NCBI RefSeq assembly: GCF_003337355.1
Contig: NZ_QPJW01000005.1
Coordinates: 62,001 to 126,000 of the forward strand
Reading direction: 5' to 3'
DNA length: 64,000 nucleotides
Origin: Fontibacillus phaseoli
GTDB taxonomy: Bacteria; Bacillota; Bacilli; Paenibacillales; Paenibacillaceae
Positions 10,385 through 18,901 of the stretch are shown piece after piece. Numbering within the stretch: position 1 is the first letter of the stretch; every line of letters begins with the position of its first letter. The position numbers were made by a program, and so were the translations under genes. Below the pieces are notes generated by a model. The model did not search any database. It saw nothing but the letters and a program-made list of their open reading frames with translations, and was not told where the DNA came from.

Positions 10385-10403
10385 TATCGGCATCCTTATT
10401 TTA

Positions 10404-11621
10404 TTATAAATATGGCATCGGGTCTACCGGCTTGCCGTCGATCCGTACTTCGAAGTGGCAGTGCGGACCCGTCGAATTGCCGGTGCTGCCCACCTCGGCG
10501 ATCTTCTCGCCCTTCTTTACCTTTTGTCCCTTTTCCACTTTGATTCCGCCATTGCGAATGTGGCCGTACAGGGTCCAAACATTATCGCCGTGATCGATAA
10601 TTACCGTGTTGCCGTATCCGCTCCACCATTCGGCGACGATAACTACCCCGCCTTCGGCTGCGTGGATATCGGTCCCCTGCGGAGCCGCCAGGTCGATCCC
10701 GGTATGCGTCTTCTTCTTGCCGGTGATCGGATGGATCCGGGAACCGTAGCCCGATGACAACCGGGCACCCGAGACCGGAAGGCCCATTGAACCGCCGCTT
10801 CCTTTAAAGCCGCCTGACGAGGAGGATTTGCGTTTATACGTATATACTTGAGCCGCCTTAAGCTTGTTCTTTTCTTTCTCCAAAGCGGCCCGCTTCGTCG
10901 CAAGCTCTACGAGCAGATTTTCCTGTTCTTCGCTGATATCGTCGGATTCTTCAATCTCGGCATAATATTTGGAAATCAGCTGCTGCTTCTCATTCTCTTT
11001 CTCTTCCAAAGTGCTCTTGCGCGATTCCGCGTCTGCATACAGCGTCTTCACTTTGGCGTAATCGTTCTCCAGTTGCTTCTGCTGCTGATCCAGCAGTTCT
11101 TTATCGTGCTTATGCTCATCCAGAAGGACATGATCCTGGTTCGCAATCGCCTGCAAAGAATCGGCCCGCTCCAGAAAATCCGTAAAGCTTGTCGATGACA
11201 GCAGCACATCCAAGTATGAAACGGCTCCATCGGTATACATCAGGCGGACTCTGGAATCAAGCAGATCCGAACGCTCGGCGATCCGCGCTTTCGTTTCATC
11301 CAGCTTGACCGCCGTATCCCGCAAGCTTTGCTCCGTATTTTCGATATCCATCGAAATTTGAGCCAACTCATTGCTGACGGAATCGATTTGCGCCATAACC
11401 TCTTTCAGGTAATTCGTGTTCTTGTTCACGTAATGCTGTGCCGTTTGCTTCTGATCGGCGGCCTTTTCCTGCTGGTTCTTGGCCTGCTTGGCCTGTTCCT
11501 GGAGCTGTTTCAGCTCCTTGTCAATCTGGCTGATCGTTTTCGACTTCGCAAAACCCTCAGTAGGCTGAAAGATCGTAGCGGCTAAAGCGACAACGGCAAC
11601 AATGGACAACCATCTTTTCAA
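10404..11621 (-). CDS. EnvC/CwlO-like M23 peptidoglycan hydrolase with coiled coil
   Basis: Predicted secreted cell-wall hydrolase of the kind controlled by FtsEX. The 405 residues have a signal peptide (cut near GFAKS, ~25), a long coiled coil (~30-265) rich in Lys, Gln and Glu, a Ser/Gly linker, and a C-terminal LytM/M23 domain (~280-405). Zinc ligands are intact: HTGID gives His and Asp, and HCHFEV gives the final His. It is therefore likely active, unlike the degenerate LytM factors of some bacteria. The start is TTG after GGGGAAGCG. It sits directly downstream of ftsX, about 100 bp away. Confidence 0.9.
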   Translation of the reverse strand: MKRWLSIVAVVALAATIFQPTEGFAKSKTISQIDKELKQLQEQAKQAKNQQEKAADQKQTAQHYVNKNTNYLKEVMAQIDSVSNELAQISMDIENTEQSLRDTAVKLDETKARIAERSDLLDSRVRLMYTDGAVSYLDVLLSSTSFTDFLERADSLQAIANQDHVLLDEHKHDKELLDQQQKQLENDYAKVKTLYADAESRKSTLEEKENEKQQLISKYYAEIEESDDISEEQENLLVELATKRAALEKEKNKLKAAQVYTYKRKSSSSGGFKGSGGSMGLPVSGARLSSGYGSRIHPITGKKKTHTGIDLAAPQGTDIHAAEGGVVIVAEWWSGYGNTVIIDHGDNVWTLYGHIRNGGIKVEKGQKVKKGEKIAEVGSTGNSTGPHCHFEVRIDGKPVDPMPYL

Positions 11622-11720
11622 CTTCGCTTCCCCATCCTTCTTTTATAGGTAGTCAATAAGCCGACTTTTAGATCACATGGCAACTCTTGAGCAATCATTG
11701 TCATTTTGAATTAATTTCCA

Positions 11721-12635
11721 CTATACCTTCAGGAATCTCCGGATCGACATGGTGCTGCCCCAAATCCCGATCAGAAGGCCGAGACCCATCAGCAGGCCCG
11801 CTATTTGAAAGCCGATCTCTCCTACCGGAATCAGATGAAAGGCGAGCGTAATATCCGCTTTAACGGAATCGACCAGTTCGCTATATCCAAAAAGCAGAAT
11901 CCCGACGGTAACTGCCGAACCAAGAAATCCGATCAAGGCGCCCTCCACAAAGAATGGCCACCTAATGAACATATTCGTCGCGCCAACCAGCTTCATGATG
12001 CCGATTTCGCGGCGTCGGGCGAGAATCGTCACGCGGATCGTGTTCGAAATCAGGAACATCGCCATCAAGGCAAGCCCCCCGACGAAAGCAAAGCCAATGT
12101 TGCGGACAGCTCGCGTAATTTTGAATAATTTCTCGGTGGTGCCTTGGCCGTAATTCACTTTATATATCGATTTTTCCTCGTACTTTTCATTAAGGGCATT
12201 AATCTTGCTTGCCACATAAGGAACGGTGGTCGGTTCGATAACCTCTACCTTGAGCGTATCGGGAATCGGATTCGTCGTTTCGTCGTAACCTTCCAGCAAA
12301 TCCTTGCCTTCTTCGCCCAGCTTCTCCTTAAAATCCTTCAAGCCTTCGGCTTTGGGGATCAGGGTCACCCGACTGACTTCTTCCATGGCGGCTATGTCGT
12401 TCTGAATCTTGACCCGCATCGGCTCATCCACGTTGGAGGCAAGGTAGGTACTGATCTGTACCTGGCTGTCGGCGTCATTGGCAAAAGAATTGACATTGAG
12501 TACCAACAAAATGAACACGCCCAAAATAAATAAAGAAACGATGATCGACGTAATGGACGCTACCGACATCCAGCCGTTACGAAACACGTTTTTGGCGCCT
12601 TCCCGAAAATGCCGGAGGAGGGTGTTAAAACTCAT
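11721..12635 (-). CDS. ftsX: FtsX, permease-like cell division protein
   Basis: FtsX is the membrane partner of FtsE; the complex transmits a cytoplasmic ATPase signal to extracellular hydrolases. The 304 residues show the expected four-helix layout: one helix at ~22-45, a ~130-residue outer loop with many charged residues, then three C-terminal helices (starting around 170, 225 and 270). The sequence RREIGIMKLVGATN is the conserved cytoplasmic coupling loop. The ATG start lies inside the end of ftsE (11-bp overlap), so translation is coupled. Confidence 0.96.
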   Translation of the reverse strand: MSFNTLLRHFREGAKNVFRNGWMSVASITSIIVSLFILGVFILLVLNVNSFANDADSQVQISTYLASNVDEPMRVKIQNDIAAMEEVSRVTLIPKAEGLKDFKEKLGEEGKDLLEGYDETTNPIPDTLKVEVIEPTTVPYVASKINALNEKYEEKSIYKVNYGQGTTEKLFKITRAVRNIGFAFVGGLALMAMFLISNTIRVTILARRREIGIMKLVGATNMFIRWPFFVEGALIGFLGSAVTVGILLFGYSELVDSVKADITLAFHLIPVGEIGFQIAGLLMGLGLLIGIWGSTMSIRRFLKV

Positions 12636-13311
12636 AACCGTATTCCCCTCTCAGCTGGTCTCTGACGATGTTGCCGTGCTCTATGGCGATTACGCGTTTG
12701 CGCATCGTGTTTACGATATCTTTGTTGTGCGTTGCCATCACGATGGTTGTCCCCCGGAAATTGATCTCGTCGAGCAGCTGCATAATGCCCCATGACGTCT
12801 CCGGGTCGAGGTTTCCTGTAGGCTCGTCCGCGATAATTACCGACGGATTGTTGACGATCGCTCTGGCAATCGCCACGCGCTGTTGCTCCCCGCCAGATAG
12901 CTGGGAAGGATCCCGGTTGGCTTTGTTTTTGAGACCTACCAGTTCCAGTACTTCCATCGTTCGCTTCTTGATCACTTTCTTGGGTGCCTCGATAACCTCC
13001 AGCGCGAAAGCGACATTTTCATAGGCGGACAGCTTGGGCAGCAACCGAAAATCCTGAAAAACAACGCCGATATTCCGGCGTACATAAGGAATTTTACGCG
13101 GCTTAAGCTTGCCGATATTAAAACCGTTGACGGAAATTTGTCCCTTGGTAGGCACTTCCTCGCGGTAGATAAGCTTCATGAAGGTCGATTTCCCCGCTCC
13201 CGACGGGCCGACCAGGTAGACGAATTCATTGCGGTCGATTTTGACCGAGACGCCCTTCAGAGCATGCGTTCCGTTCGGGTACGTCTTCCAAATATCCTGC
13301 ATTTCTATCAC
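12625..13311 (-). CDS. ftsE: FtsE, cell division ATP-binding protein
   Basis: FtsE is the ABC ATPase that powers FtsX. The 228 residues contain Walker [10 protein letters not shown] (~36-44), signature [14 protein letters not shown], Walker [13 protein letters not shown] and the H-loop ATHN. It leads the ftsE-ftsX pair; the M23 hydrolase follows. In Bacillus FtsEX activates CwlO for cell elongation, and the same three-gene context here suggests the equivalent job. Confidence 0.97.
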   Translation of the reverse strand: MIEMQDIWKTYPNGTHALKGVSVKIDRNEFVYLVGPSGAGKSTFMKLIYREEVPTKGQISVNGFNIGKLKPRKIPYVRRNIGVVFQDFRLLPKLSAYENVAFALEVIEAPKKVIKKRTMEVLELVGLKNKANRDPSQLSGGEQQRVAIARAIVNNPSVIIADEPTGNLDPETSWGIMQLLDEINFRGTTIVMATHNKDIVNTMRKRVIAIEHGNIVRDQLRGEYGYEF

Positions 13312-13523
13312 TAGATCACGTCCTAAACCTTGATTCCAAACGCTTGGTTGTCTGTTTTTACTTTCGACATCTTCCCGTCAAATCCTTTAAAAGACGAGTT
13401 ATTTCATCAGTCCGATACTTATTGTAACAAATATGTTACCTCTTGAGTACCCGAAAGTTTCCAGAATTTCATCATATATATGGTTGTACACAGGTTTTTA
13501 CCATTTCATATAAGGAGAATGTT

Positions 13524-15032
13524 ATGCGAAGAACTCATCTGTTCGTCATCGGAGCCGCCCTAATGATTCTGACTGCTTCCTTCGTTTACGGCGGGCTGTG
13601 GCTTTATGCCTCCCGCGATTCGGTCCCTTCCGGCACTAAAGTGGGCGGCCTTGAACTCGGCGGACTTTCGGCCGAGGAGGCGCTGGAGAGACTGGACTCC
13701 TTAATTGATCAATTAAAAGGGCAGCAAATAAAGTTCACGTTAGCGGAAGCGGGCCACGCGGAAAATGGAGAGATCCTGACCTGGGGAAAAACCGGGGTTT
13801 CGTGGGATGCGCCGAATTTCCGTACGGAGTTGATGTCACTTTCTGCGGGCAAGGTGTGGGAACGCGCCAAAGCGCGCAAAAATTTTGCAAAAACATGGAC
13901 GATCCAGTCGTCTTTCAATCCGGCGGTTTTAAAAAGGACCCTTAGTCCGGCCTGGGAAAAGAAACATTTCGGGAGTCCCGTGAATGCCGTCCGGAGTATC
14001 GGGGAAGACGACGTGATCACCTATCTGCCCGGGCAGCCGGCGCAGCGGATCCATTGGGAGTCGCTTGCCGTTCTCGTGCAAGCGGCCGTTCCGGGGATGG
14101 TTGCGGGTAGTGGCGCACGTGCGGAGATCAAGCCACTCGATATTGTCATTCCGCTGACGCTGGTACAGCCTGCCGTAACGGTTGAGAGTCTGCAAAGGGA
14201 AGGCGTCCGCCGCAAAATCGCCGAGTTCTCGACCGGGCTGCGAACCAGCGGAGCCGGACGGCTGCATAACGTTGATGCCACAGCACGCAGCATCGACGGC
14301 ATGGTGCTGCCGCCGGGGGGAATATTCGACTACGCCAAGGTCGTCGAAGCGGCGGAGCAGAGCTACGGCTTCCGCGAGGCGCCGGTCATTTTCGGCGGCA
14401 AGCTTGTCCCCGGTGTCGGCGGCGGCATTTGCCAGGTGTCGAGCACGCTGTACAATGCGGCGATCCTTGCCGGCCTGGACATGGTGGAACGTCGCAACCA
14501 CTCCTTGCCGGTCAGTTACGTGCCGCTTGGACAGGATGCCACCTTCGCCCAAGGCTATATAAATTTCCGCTTCCAAAATACAAGCGGACATCATCTGCTC
14601 ATCGCAGCCCGCGTTGAGGACGGGCGTTTGGGCGTCAAGCTGTTCGGCGACATCCCGGACAATGTGTCTTACGGCATTGAGTCCCGCATGATGGACATCC
14701 TCTCCGCTCCGGACAAATACGTCAAGAACTCCTCCCTTTCGGCCGGGAGCCGGGAAGTGATTCTGCAAGGCAAACCCGGTTACATCGTTGAAACGTACCG
14801 GATCAAATATGTCGACGGCAAACCTGCCGCCAAAACCCGCCTATCGCGCGATACTTATCCGGCGCAGCCGAATGTCATCGCCGTGGCGCCCGATGCAGGG
14901 GAAGTTATGCCGGAGAATGAGGTCTCCGGCAATGAGGTAAAATCGGGTAAAGCTCCGACTTCGAAAGAGCCGGCCGTCGAATCGCGGCCTCCGGTGCTTG
15001 AGGATGGAGTCACCGGCCCGAGATTCCCCTAA
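13524..15032 (+). CDS. VanW family protein (exported)
   Basis: VanW-family proteins are exported proteins of poorly known function, often near cell-wall genes. The chosen ATG at 13524 has AAGGAG eight bases upstream and gives 502 residues starting MRRTHLFVIG with one membrane helix (~5-27). A peptidoglycan-binding-4-like region spans ~35-240. The VanW domain follows (~255-395): NVDATARSIDG, LPPGGIFDYAKV, GVGGGICQVSSTLYNAAI. A short region (~410-455) resembles a G5/pilus-type tail. The frame is open 81 bases further upstream but without a ribosome site. A hairpin lies 25 bases past the stop. Confidence 0.9.
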   Translation: MRRTHLFVIGAALMILTASFVYGGLWLYASRDSVPSGTKVGGLELGGLSAEEALERLDSLIDQLKGQQIKFTLAEAGHAENGEILTWGKTGVSWDAPNFRTELMSLSAGKVWERAKARKNFAKTWTIQSSFNPAVLKRTLSPAWEKKHFGSPVNAVRSIGEDDVITYLPGQPAQRIHWESLAVLVQAAVPGMVAGSGARAEIKPLDIVIPLTLVQPAVTVESLQREGVRRKIAEFSTGLRTSGAGRLHNVDATARSIDGMVLPPGGIFDYAKVVEAAEQSYGFREAPVIFGGKLVPGVGGGICQVSSTLYNAAILAGLDMVERRNHSLPVSYVPLGQDATFAQGYINFRFQNTSGHHLLIAARVEDGRLGVKLFGDIPDNVSYGIESRMMDILSAPDKYVKNSSLSAGSREVILQGKPGYIVETYRIKYVDGKPAAKTRLSRDTYPAQPNVIAVAPDAGEVMPENEVSGNEVKSGKAPTSKEPAVESRPPVLEDGVTGPRFP

Positions 15033-15054
15033 CCGCACCGGGATGGAGAACGCA

Positions 15055-15091
15055 GAGGAACCCTCGAGTCATCATTACCGGAGGGTTCCTG
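15055..15091 (+). terminator. Hairpin after the vanW-family gene
   Basis: Ten-bp perfect arms AGGAACCCTC (15056-15065) and GAGGGTTCCT (15081-15090) form a stable hairpin just after the stop codon. No T-run follows, so it may be a weak terminator or a 3-prime-end stabiliser. Confidence 0.5.
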
Positions 15092-15169
15092 AGTGTGACC
15101 ATGGAAAGACAAGATACAGAACTCTGCAAACGAATCATCTTGTTCGTCGCTGCATATCAGCCCTTGCTG

Positions 15170-15374
15170 CTAACTTTACCCATTGGCCCTGTCGATAGCA
15201 CTTACAACCAAATTCACTCGATATCCTTGCCGGTTAACTCCTACTAACTTTACCCGCTATCCCTTGCCTATAGCCCCTGCCAGCTAACTTCAACAACTTC
15301 CTTTGCCTGTTAACCTATGTCTGCTAACTTTACCCGTTAACCCAGCCGATAGCGCTTGCCAGTCAATATTACCC
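15170..15374. repeat. Degenerate ~40-nt tandem repeat
   Basis: The phrase CTAACTTTACCC recurs at 15170, 15244 and 15324, with diverged copies at 15284 (CTAACTTCAACA) and 15363 (TCAATATTACCC). The last four units are spaced 40, 40 and 39 bases. A second phrase, CTTGCC followed by GATAGC or GTTAAC, also recurs within units. There are no unique spacers, so this is not a CRISPR array, and no gene overlaps it. Confidence 0.7.
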
Positions 15375-15440
15375 GCTCCCCTTTTTCTGTTCCCTATTAC
15401 CGCAGAGCCCCTCAACCGCGCCAGCCTCCCCATCTAACAA

Positions 15441-15641
15441 AATAACGAACTTTAGGCCGTTATTTCACCTATTTAAGGCCCAACTTTAGAAATAGTGGAT
15501 TTTCAGGCCGTTATTCTACCAGATTCGATTAAAAAGTTGCTTTATCTGTCCTAAGTAGAAAAATAGGAACCCAAAAGTCCCCTAATTTGTGCAGCTTTAA
15601 CGCATAAACCAAAAATAGTGACCTAAAGGACCCCTATTTTT
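15441..15641. repeat. Cluster of palindromic intergenic repeats
   Basis: Three imperfect palindromes of about 24-31 bases occur in 200 bp. The first is AATAACG...CGTTATT (15441-15464), followed by a half copy GGCCGTTATT near 15506. The next is around 15558-15588 (AAATAGG...CCTAATTT). The third is AAAAATAG...CTATTTTT (15611-15641). Each encloses a CCTAAAGG-like or TTTAGG core. They look like members of a dispersed extragenic palindrome family. Confidence 0.6.
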
Positions 15642-15652
15642 CACGGTACAAT

Positions 15653-16318
15653 TCACAATTTGAAATCTTTGCCTTCCAGGTTAAGGCGGTAGGAACGCAC
15701 GCGTTCAGTTCCGCTGGCGGCCTGAATCCATCCTTTTTCCATTAGGCTTTTGAGCAACCGGCGGGCCTTCCTGTTCTGAAACCCCATAAAGTTACATAGA
15801 TGCGCCGGGGTCAGCGGACCTCCAACTCGCATGAACAAGCGAATGACCTCTTTCTCGACCCAATCCGCCTCAAGCACCTGCCGCTCTTCGCCCAGCCACC
15901 GCCCCATAAATTGCTGCAGCTTTTGCTGACAGTAGCGTGGGCCTTCCCTTACATCGTCATAAGTAAAACGCAGCACCTTCCATCCGTCGATAATCAGATC
16001 ATTCTGTCTCCGGCAGTGATCGGAAAATTGAGTCCGGCTTATATTCCTCCAATGCGGGCCGAACCCGTCGATTTCGATCGCCAACTGCAAGCCTGCCCGT
16101 AGGTAGGCAAAATCCAGATACCTAAAGCCATCCTTAAAATCGTTCACTTCGTATTCCGGATGCAGATACTGAAATTGTCCAAATGCGGGCCACCACACCG
16201 ACTCCAAAAACAGCCTTTCCGCATGTCCATGTCCCTCTTTCAATCTTCTTAAACGTTCTCCCTGCCTGACAGACCTATGCCGCTCCAAGAAAATGTTGTG
16301 AGCCTCGGAAAATTCCAT
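15653..16318 (-). CDS. DUF559/Vsr-like endonuclease-domain protein with winged helix
   Basis: Predicted DNA-acting protein of unknown role. Residues ~35-135 look like a DUF559 (Vsr-related, PD-(D/E)xK) fold: an early Glu in AERLFLESVWW, an Asp in RYLDFAY, the ExD pair in LAIEIDGFG, then DHCRRQNDLIIDGWKVLRFTYDDV. Residues ~150-221 resemble a winged-helix module (LTPAHLCNFMGFQNRKARRLLKSL). The first ATG (16324) directly touches a G6 run, leaving no spacing, so the second ATG at 16318 (six bases after it) is chosen, giving 221 residues. It stands alone between repeat-rich DNA and an MFS gene, with no methylase nearby. Confidence 0.75.
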   Translation of the reverse strand: MEFSEAHNIFLERHRSVRQGERLRRLKEGHGHAERLFLESVWWPAFGQFQYLHPEYEVNDFKDGFRYLDFAYLRAGLQLAIEIDGFGPHWRNISRTQFSDHCRRQNDLIIDGWKVLRFTYDDVREGPRYCQQKLQQFMGRWLGEERQVLEADWVEKEVIRLFMRVGGPLTPAHLCNFMGFQNRKARRLLKSLMEKGWIQAASGTERVRSYRLNLEGKDFKL

Positions 16319-16543
16319 ACCCATCCCCCCTTTTACAAAATAAAAACGCCCCCTTCCGTCGGACCCATAGAATGGATTCCCGGTAAGCAGGCGTGTACTT
16401 CACGACAAAATCACAATGAAATATGTTTACCCAGATTTTACCTCACTTTGCAAACCAAATAAACTGTTTTCACAGACTATTGCTTGTAAAAGTTTTCATA
16501 TGATATGGTAAAGCGAAATACGCCGAAAGGACCCTTAATTAAT

Positions 16544-18055
16544 ATGAAGCAAAGCACGATTGTTCCGAAGCATGAAAAACCAGCCGATGCCCTATACCGA
16601 TCCGATTCCGAAACAGGAACAGGAACAGGTTCTGAACATATATCGACTGCCCCGCCAAACGGAAATGAGCACCCTCAAAATGCGCTCCCGAGCAAGGGGG
16701 GAGAGACATCTCTCCCAGGGGTAGATAAAGCTCTCTCCGGAGCAAATGCCGCTCTCCTTGGCGAGGGGGCAGAGACAGCTCTCCCGCGTGGCGCGGCGGC
16801 AACGCTGCTGATCGTAGCCGTGCTGCTGACCGCATCGACGCTGCGGTCGCCGATCACCGGGGTCGGTTCGCTGATCGGCGAGATTCAAGGCTCCACCGGC
16901 CTGTCGCATACGATGAGCGGAATGCTGACTACCCTTCCGCTCTTAGCCTTTGCCGTGTTCGCACTCGCCGCGCCGAAGCTGTCGTCCCGCTTTGGCGCGG
17001 AGCGCACGCTGTTCTATTGCATGATCTTGATGTCGGCCGGGATCCTGCTTCGTTCCTTTCCAGGCATTCCGGCCCTTTTCGGCGGCACGGCCCTGATCGG
17101 CAGCGCCATCGCCATCGCGAATGTGCTGGTTCCCAGCATCATCAAGCGCGATTTCCCGCTACGGCTCGGGTTGATGACGGCGCTATACACTTCCTTGATG
17201 AATATGTGGTCCGCCATTGCTTCTGGTATCAGCATGCCCCTCTCCCGCACTGCATTGGGATGGCGCGGAGCGTTAGCCTGCTGGCTCATTTTGTCGGCGG
17301 CCACCGCTTTGGTCTGGCTGCCTCTGGCCCGGCGGCATAGCGCCATGAGCAAAAATCCCCGCAAGGCAGCGGCCGTTGCTGCCTTGCCGGACCCGCTTTC
17401 CGATCACGGCCAGCACCGGGACGCCAACCCGGGCACCGCCAAAGCGGACAGCGACAGGTCCTCCAAGCGCTCCGGCTCCGTTTGGCGCTCGCCTATCGCC
17501 TGGCGTGTGACGCTCTTTATGGGCTTCCAGTCCATCATGTTTTATGTCGGCGTCTCCTGGCTGCCGGAAATCCTTCACGAGCAAGGAATGAGCATGGATC
17601 AGGCCGGCTGGATGCTATCGTTGATGCAGCTGTCCAGCATGTCGGGGGCCTTCCTCATGCCGCTGCTCGCGGCGCGGATGCAGAGCCAAAAGGAGCTGTC
17701 CGCCGCTTCCGCCGCTCTATTCCTGGTCGGATTCGGAGGCATCTGGCTCGGTCCCCCATCCTTGGCTTTGCTTTTCATCCTGTTAATCGGACTCGGCAGC
17801 GGTACGACGTTCAGCCTGGTCATCATGTTTTTCGCCCTGCGTTCCCGCACGGCAGGACAGGCAGCCCAATTGTCCGGAATGGCGCAGTCCATCGGCTATC
17901 TCTTGTCCGCGGTGGGGCCGACCCTGTTCGGTTTCATTCATGACCAAACCGGAGGCTGGTCTATGCCGCTGGCTACGATCACCGGCATGTCGCTAATCAC
18001 CATCGTTTTCGGTTATGCCGCCGGACGAAAAGACCGCATCGGTTCGGAAGTTTGA
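16544..18055 (+). CDS. MFS transporter, CynX/NimT-like
   Basis: Twelve-helix major facilitator protein resembling the CynX/NimT (cyanate / 2-nitroimidazole) branch; the substrate cannot be predicted. From ATG 16544 (GAAAGGA 12 bases upstream) it has 503 residues. The first ~80 residues are a low-complexity hydrophilic extension rich in Gly, Ala, Ser and Leu-Pro, encoded by G/C-rich imperfect repeats of GAGAG/CTCTC type, and are unusual for the family. TM1 starts near TLLIVAVLLTASTLRSPITG, and LGWRGALACW and RTAGQAAQLSGMAQSIGYLL are typical. A hydrophilic middle loop (~275-310) separates the halves. An upstream ATG at 16505 lacks a ribosome site. Confidence 0.88.
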   Translation: MKQSTIVPKHEKPADALYRSDSETGTGTGSEHISTAPPNGNEHPQNALPSKGGETSLPGVDKALSGANAALLGEGAETALPRGAAATLLIVAVLLTASTLRSPITGVGSLIGEIQGSTGLSHTMSGMLTTLPLLAFAVFALAAPKLSSRFGAERTLFYCMILMSAGILLRSFPGIPALFGGTALIGSAIAIANVLVPSIIKRDFPLRLGLMTALYTSLMNMWSAIASGISMPLSRTALGWRGALACWLILSAATALVWLPLARRHSAMSKNPRKAAAVAALPDPLSDHGQHRDANPGTAKADSDRSSKRSGSVWRSPIAWRVTLFMGFQSIMFYVGVSWLPEILHEQGMSMDQAGWMLSLMQLSSMSGAFLMPLLAARMQSQKELSAASAALFLVGFGGIWLGPPSLALLFILLIGLGSGTTFSLVIMFFALRSRTAGQAAQLSGMAQSIGYLLSAVGPTLFGFIHDQTGGWSMPLATITGMSLITIVFGYAAGRKDRIGSEV

Positions 18056-18073
18056 TCTCTCTTTAAACAAACA

Positions 18074-18153
18074 AAGCCCGGCCCCCCTTTAAACGATGAC
18101 TTACTCCTTCCCGCATACGGGAGGAGGCCGTCGTTTACACCGGAGCCGGGCTT
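18074..18153. terminator. Large nested hairpin between the MFS gene and yhbF
   Basis: Outer arms AAGCCCGGC (18074-18082) and GCCGGGCTT (18145-18153) enclose further pairs AAACGA/TCGTTT and CTCC/GGAG around CCCG-CATA-CGGG. It lies between convergent genes and probably stops transcription from both sides, although T-runs are poor. Confidence 0.6.
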
Positions 18154-18185
18154 CTCATCTATTATTTATCTCTCTCCCCCTTATC

Positions 18186-18873
18186 CTAATCCTCCATCAA
18201 TCTCACGTTTTCCACCACTTCCGCCCGTCTATCCTGATGGAAGGACTTGCTGTACTCCACAAGCCTGATCCGGCAGCCGGGACCGATACTCACCTTGCCG
18301 CCGCGAACCGTATCCGCCATCGTATTTTCCAACGAGATCACATCGCCTTCGATTACTTGGACTTCAAGCTCCGGCGTCCCCCCCATCCGCAGCCATGGCA
18401 CCCATTTTTGGACTCCGAACGGGTGAATATCAATTCGGGTTCCGACGATTTCAGCGGCATTGCTTTTCCCGATCAGCACCATTTCCACCACTTCCGCGTT
18501 CAGCATACCTTCACTTTGAACGGCTCCTTTTAGCTTAAATTGGTCAGTCTGGATTCCGTTCTTCACCGTACAGGTCCCGAATATTTTCATATCTTCGCCG
18601 GAAATACTCTCCTTCACCTGAATCTCACCCGTTAAAGACATCTTGGTGACAGTCAGGCCCCCTTCGATCTTCAAATCCCCGGTAGCCTTCAAGATACCGC
18701 TGCGTAGGCTCCCGTCCACCTTGATGTTCCCGGTAGATTTTAAAGAAAGGCAATCGATGCTCCCGTTAAATTCAGCATCGCCAGTCACGCTGACTTTGCC
18801 GAAGACCCCCCCCGTTCGACACGCTGTCTCCAATCAGCCGCAAATCATCCCGTTGCTCCTCCTGATGATTCAT
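18186..18873 (-). CDS. yhbF: Bactofilin-type protein (YhbF-like), frameshifted at a G8 tract
   Basis: Bactofilins polymerise without nucleotides; in B. subtilis YhbE and YhbF are needed for swimming motility. The strong site AGGAGG eight bases before ATG 18873 opens a frame that matches the paralogue next door (DLRLIGDSVSN-GG against NLRINGLGKAAGG), but it runs into the wrong frame at eight G (C on the plus strand, 18806-18813) and would stop about a dozen codons later. Seven G would give one continuous protein of about 228 residues. As written, the only long frame starts at a TTG (18833) with no ribosome site and would give 215 residues. The repetitive hydrophobic beta-helix pattern (LKSTGNIKVDG, LKATGDLKIEG) supports the family. 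The shift may be a sequencing error, a real mutation or slippage. Confidence 0.78.
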
Positions 18874-18901
18874 GAATTTTCACCTCCTGTATATTCCCTA
18901 T

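Noticed and set aside
15170..15374. Possible CRISPR array
   Set aside because: Repeats are degenerate and contiguous with no unique spacers, and no cas genes are present.
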